Below, in pieces: positions 31,740-33,623 of a stretch of 33,623 nucleotides of DNA; position 1 is the first letter of the stretch; each line of letters opens with the position of its first letter. This DNA is from Mycobacteriales bacterium (lineage in GTDB: Bacteria; Actinomycetota; Actinomycetes; JAFAQI01): the NCBI GenBank assembly GCA_035504215.1, contig DATJSI010000136.1, positions 1-33,623 of the forward strand, given 5' to 3'. Position numbers and translations under genes: made by a program. The notes under the pieces were generated by a model, which made no database searches, was not told the DNA's origin, and saw nothing but the letters and a program-made list of their open reading frames with translations.

Positions 31740-32732
31740 TCACCCGACGGCGATCGCGGCGAGCTTCGCGCGCAGGTACTCCCCCGCGGTAATCGGCTCG
31801 TAGATCACGGTGCCGATCGGCGGCGGCACGCTGTGCAGCACGGCCGCAGGATCAGCCTCGTGGAAGTAGACCAGCGACATCAGGTCCTCTTCCGGCGCGG
31901 CCTCGCTCGGTGCGAGCACCCGGTGCCGGTTGGAGACCCACCGGTCGCCCGTCCAGCGCGCCATCATGTCGCCGATGTTGATCGTGAACGCGCCCTCGAC
32001 CCATGGCGCATCCGCCCACTCGCCGTCCTTGCCCATGATCTGCAGGCCACCGGTCCCGAGCTGGCGGTCGAGGATCGTGAAGGTCCCGAAGTCGGTGTGC
32101 GAGCCGATTCGCAGCTGGCCCGGCTCGGGCTCGCCGACGACGGTCAGCGCCGGGTACCAATGCGTGTAGAACGACCAGGTCGGGTGCCGGGCGTGGGCGA
32201 GAAACTGCTCGTCCGGCAACCCGAGCGCAACCGCGGCGATCACCAGCAGCTCGTCGACCAGCTCCCGCATCCTGGCGATGTACGCCGACACCGCCCGCTC
32301 GTACGCCGGCACCTCCGCCGGCCAGATGTTGTCGGTGAACCACTCCCGGTCGATGTCGGCGTCACCGGTCGGCTCGAAGCAGGCGACGTCGTAGGACTCC
32401 TTGAGGTCGGGCGGCGCGCTCACGCCCGCGTCGGAGTTCGCATTCGCCTCGGCGCCGATCGGCGTCCACCCGCGCGGAAGCCAGGTGTCCGCACCCACCT
32501 GCGTGCGGTACCGCTCCTTGACCTCCGCCGGCAGCCGGAAGAACTCGTGTGCCGCCGCCCGCACCTCGTCGCGCAGCGCCGTGCTCACACCGTGGTTCAC
32601 CACGAGCAGGAAGCCGATCTCGCGCAGCGCCGCGTCTACCGCCGCGGCGACCTGCGCCCGGCCTTCGGCCGTCCCCTCGAACCAGGGCGCAAGGTCAATG
32701 ACAGGGACGGCGGATCCGCCGGCAGCGCTCAT
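31740..32732 (-). CDS. 2-oxoglutarate/Fe(II)-dependent oxygenase (isopenicillin N synthase family)
   Basis: A 330-residue DIOX/IPNS-like oxygenase. The N-terminal domain is PVIDLAPWF through REIGFLLVVNHGV (about 10-50). The iron ligands are His212 and Asp214 in GSHTDFGTFTIL and His270 in SNRHRVLAP, followed by the ELMSLVYFHEAD-like strand (DLMSLVYFHEAD). The enzyme would oxidise a small molecule with 2-oxoglutarate and O2, and the substrate cannot be read from the sequence. AGGAAG precedes the ATG. It lies 33 bp downstream of the CitE-like gene in the same direction and is probably in one operon with it. Confidence 0.92.
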   Translation of the reverse strand: MSAAGGSAVPVIDLAPWFEGTAEGRAQVAAAVDAALREIGFLLVVNHGVSTALRDEVRAAAHEFFRLPAEVKERYRTQVGADTWLPRGWTPIGAEANANSDAGVSAPPDLKESYDVACFEPTGDADIDREWFTDNIWPAEVPAYERAVSAYIARMRELVDELLVIAAVALGLPDEQFLAHARHPTWSFYTHWYPALTVVGEPEPGQLRIGSHTDFGTFTILDRQLGTGGLQIMGKDGEWADAPWVEGAFTINIGDMMARWTGDRWVSNRHRVLAPSEAAPEEDLMSLVYFHEADPAAVLHSVPPPIGTVIYEPITAGEYLRAKLAAIAVG

Positions 32733-32765
32733 GGGCCACTTCCTATCGGACCCAAGCCGCGGTGA

Positions 32766-33587
32766 TCAATCCCGACCCGCGCGGCTCATGACCTGCTCGG
32801 CATGCCGGATCAGCGGCCCGTCGATCATCTGCCCGTCGAGGCGGAACGCCCCGCCGTTCGCCTGTGCCGCCTCGAGCACTCTGCGCGCCCAGCTCACCTC
32901 GTCCTCGGTCGGCCGGAACGCCGACCGCACCACGGGCACCTGGCTCGGATGCACGCAGCCGAGCGCGGCGAAGCCCGACGCGGCGGCGTCCTCGGCCTGC
33001 CGTTGCAGCACGGCGAGGCCGGCGAGGTCGACCTGAACCGTGTCGATGGCCGGGATGCCGGCGGCACCGGCCGCGAGCAACACCGTGGAGCGCGCGAGCG
33101 CGACCACCTCGCGGAAGCTTCCGTCGCCGTGCCGGCTCGACCGGCCGCCGAGCCCGGCGATCAGGTCCTCCGAGCCCCACATCACGGCGTCCGCCGCGGA
33201 CGCGATCTGCGCCGCGGCAAGGATCGCTGCCGGCGTCTCGCACAGCGCGATGACGGCCAATGGCGCGAGCGCGCGAACCTGGTCCGCCGTCTCCGTCTTG
33301 GCCAGCATGACCGCGGCGTATGGCGATCGGGCGACGGCGTCGAGGTCCGGTGCGTGGTCCGGCGTACCGGACGGGTTGACCCGGACGACCGTATGCGCCG
33401 GATCGAGCCGCGATTCCGCAATCGCCCGGCGCGCCGCCGGGCGGTCGCCGGGAGCGACGCCGTCCTCGAGGTCGAGGATCACCGCGTCGGCTGCGGCCGC
33501 GGCCTTCGCGAACCGGTCCGGGCGGTCGCCCGGGCAGAACAGCAGCGCCGGTCCCGGCGGCTGCCACCGCGCCGCCGTGCCGCTCAT
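32766..33587 (-). CDS. CitE-like CoA-ester lyase (HpcH/HpaI aldolase family)
   Basis: A 273-residue TIM-barrel protein of the CitE/malyl-CoA lyase group. It has the N-terminal LLFCPGDRPDRFAKA, the DAVILDLEDGVAPGDR motif (about 34-49), VVRVNPSGT, the metal ligand Glu117 in LCETPAA and the second ligand in MWGSEDLIAGLGG. The standalone, short CitE form (no citrate lyase alpha or gamma genes nearby) usually cleaves 3-hydroxy-acyl-CoA esters such as citramalyl- or malyl-CoA; the exact substrate is open. The ATG at 33587 appears to overlap (ATGA) the end of a further gene. Confidence 0.9.
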   Translation of the reverse strand: MSGTAARWQPPGPALLFCPGDRPDRFAKAAAAADAVILDLEDGVAPGDRPAARRAIAESRLDPAHTVVRVNPSGTPDHAPDLDAVARSPYAAVMLAKTETADQVRALAPLAVIALCETPAAILAAAQIASAADAVMWGSEDLIAGLGGRSSRHGDGSFREVVALARSTVLLAAGAAGIPAIDTVQVDLAGLAVLQRQAEDAAASGFAALGCVHPSQVPVVRSAFRPTEDEVSWARRVLEAAQANGGAFRLDGQMIDGPLIRHAEQVMSRAGRD

Positions 33588-33623
33588 GTCGCTGGCGGCG
33601 GCGGTGGCGTCGTCGGACCGTGA
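33584..33623 (-). CDS. Last codons of a gene running off the right edge
   Basis: On the minus strand an open frame enters at the window edge and ends with GPTTPPPPPAT and a TGA that overlaps the CitE-like start codon as ATGA, the arrangement used repeatedly in this window. Only about 12 codons are visible, so no product can be named. The frame choice rests only on the overlap. Confidence 0.35.
   Translation of the reverse strand, partial: HGPTTPPPPPAT

Overview
The window is high-GC DNA, dense in genes, with GTG and TTG starts and many ATGA/GTGA stop-start overlaps. The regulator mix (XRE-TPR, PucR, RsbW-like ATPase, LacI, RpiR), a neocarzinostatin-fold protein and a hopanoid operon point to an actinomycete. 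A Frankiales-like lineage is possible, but no rRNA or other marker is present to fix it. No rRNA, tRNA, CRISPR array or transposase was seen.

Left part (1-7826). A minus-strand pair encodes a glutamine-synthetase-like ligase and an APC permease. Divergent to it is a plus-strand pair: a class II glutamine amidotransferase and an RpiR/MurR regulator. Together these look like an amine or amino-acid uptake and gamma-glutamylation module. Next come a LacI regulator, a small unknown gene with a perfect LacI-type operator upstream, a second small unknown gene, an RsbW-like anti-sigma ATPase and another unknown gene.

Middle part (7827-18443). An XRE-TPR regulator converges on a 58-aa secreted His/Cys-rich peptide gene with only 3 bp between their stop codons. 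The peptide promoter region carries an array of TTGAC half-sites, including a 19-bp palindrome. A small winged-helix-like protein, an SDR, a secreted DUF5666-like protein and an OmpR/histidine-kinase pair follow. Then comes a minus-strand surface-protein operon of three genes. The first encodes a TasA/camelysin-like subunit. The second encodes a relative in which two LamG domains are inserted between the two halves of the same fold. The third encodes the matching SipW-type (Ser/His) signal peptidase, which carries an unusual basic cytoplasmic tail of about 125 residues.

Right part (18444-33623). An SDR and an HpnO-type aminotransferase lie on the plus strand. They converge on a seven-gene, tightly overlapping hopanoid operon on the minus strand: hpnC, hpnD, hpnE, a polyprenyl synthase gene, shc, an hpnG-ispH fusion and hpnH. 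The operon makes squalene from polyprenyl diphosphates, cyclises it and elongates it to ribosylhopane, and HpnO would give aminobacteriohopanetriol. A PucR-type regulator is divergent from hpnC. The window ends with a secreted neocarzinostatin/Ig-like protein, a 2-oxoglutarate oxygenase, a CitE-like lyase and the last codons of a gene that runs off the right edge.

The best candidates for something undescribed are the nested TasA-LamG protein with its tailed SipW peptidase, the XRE-TPR/secreted-peptide pair with overlapping antisense transcription, and the HpnG-IspH fusion.
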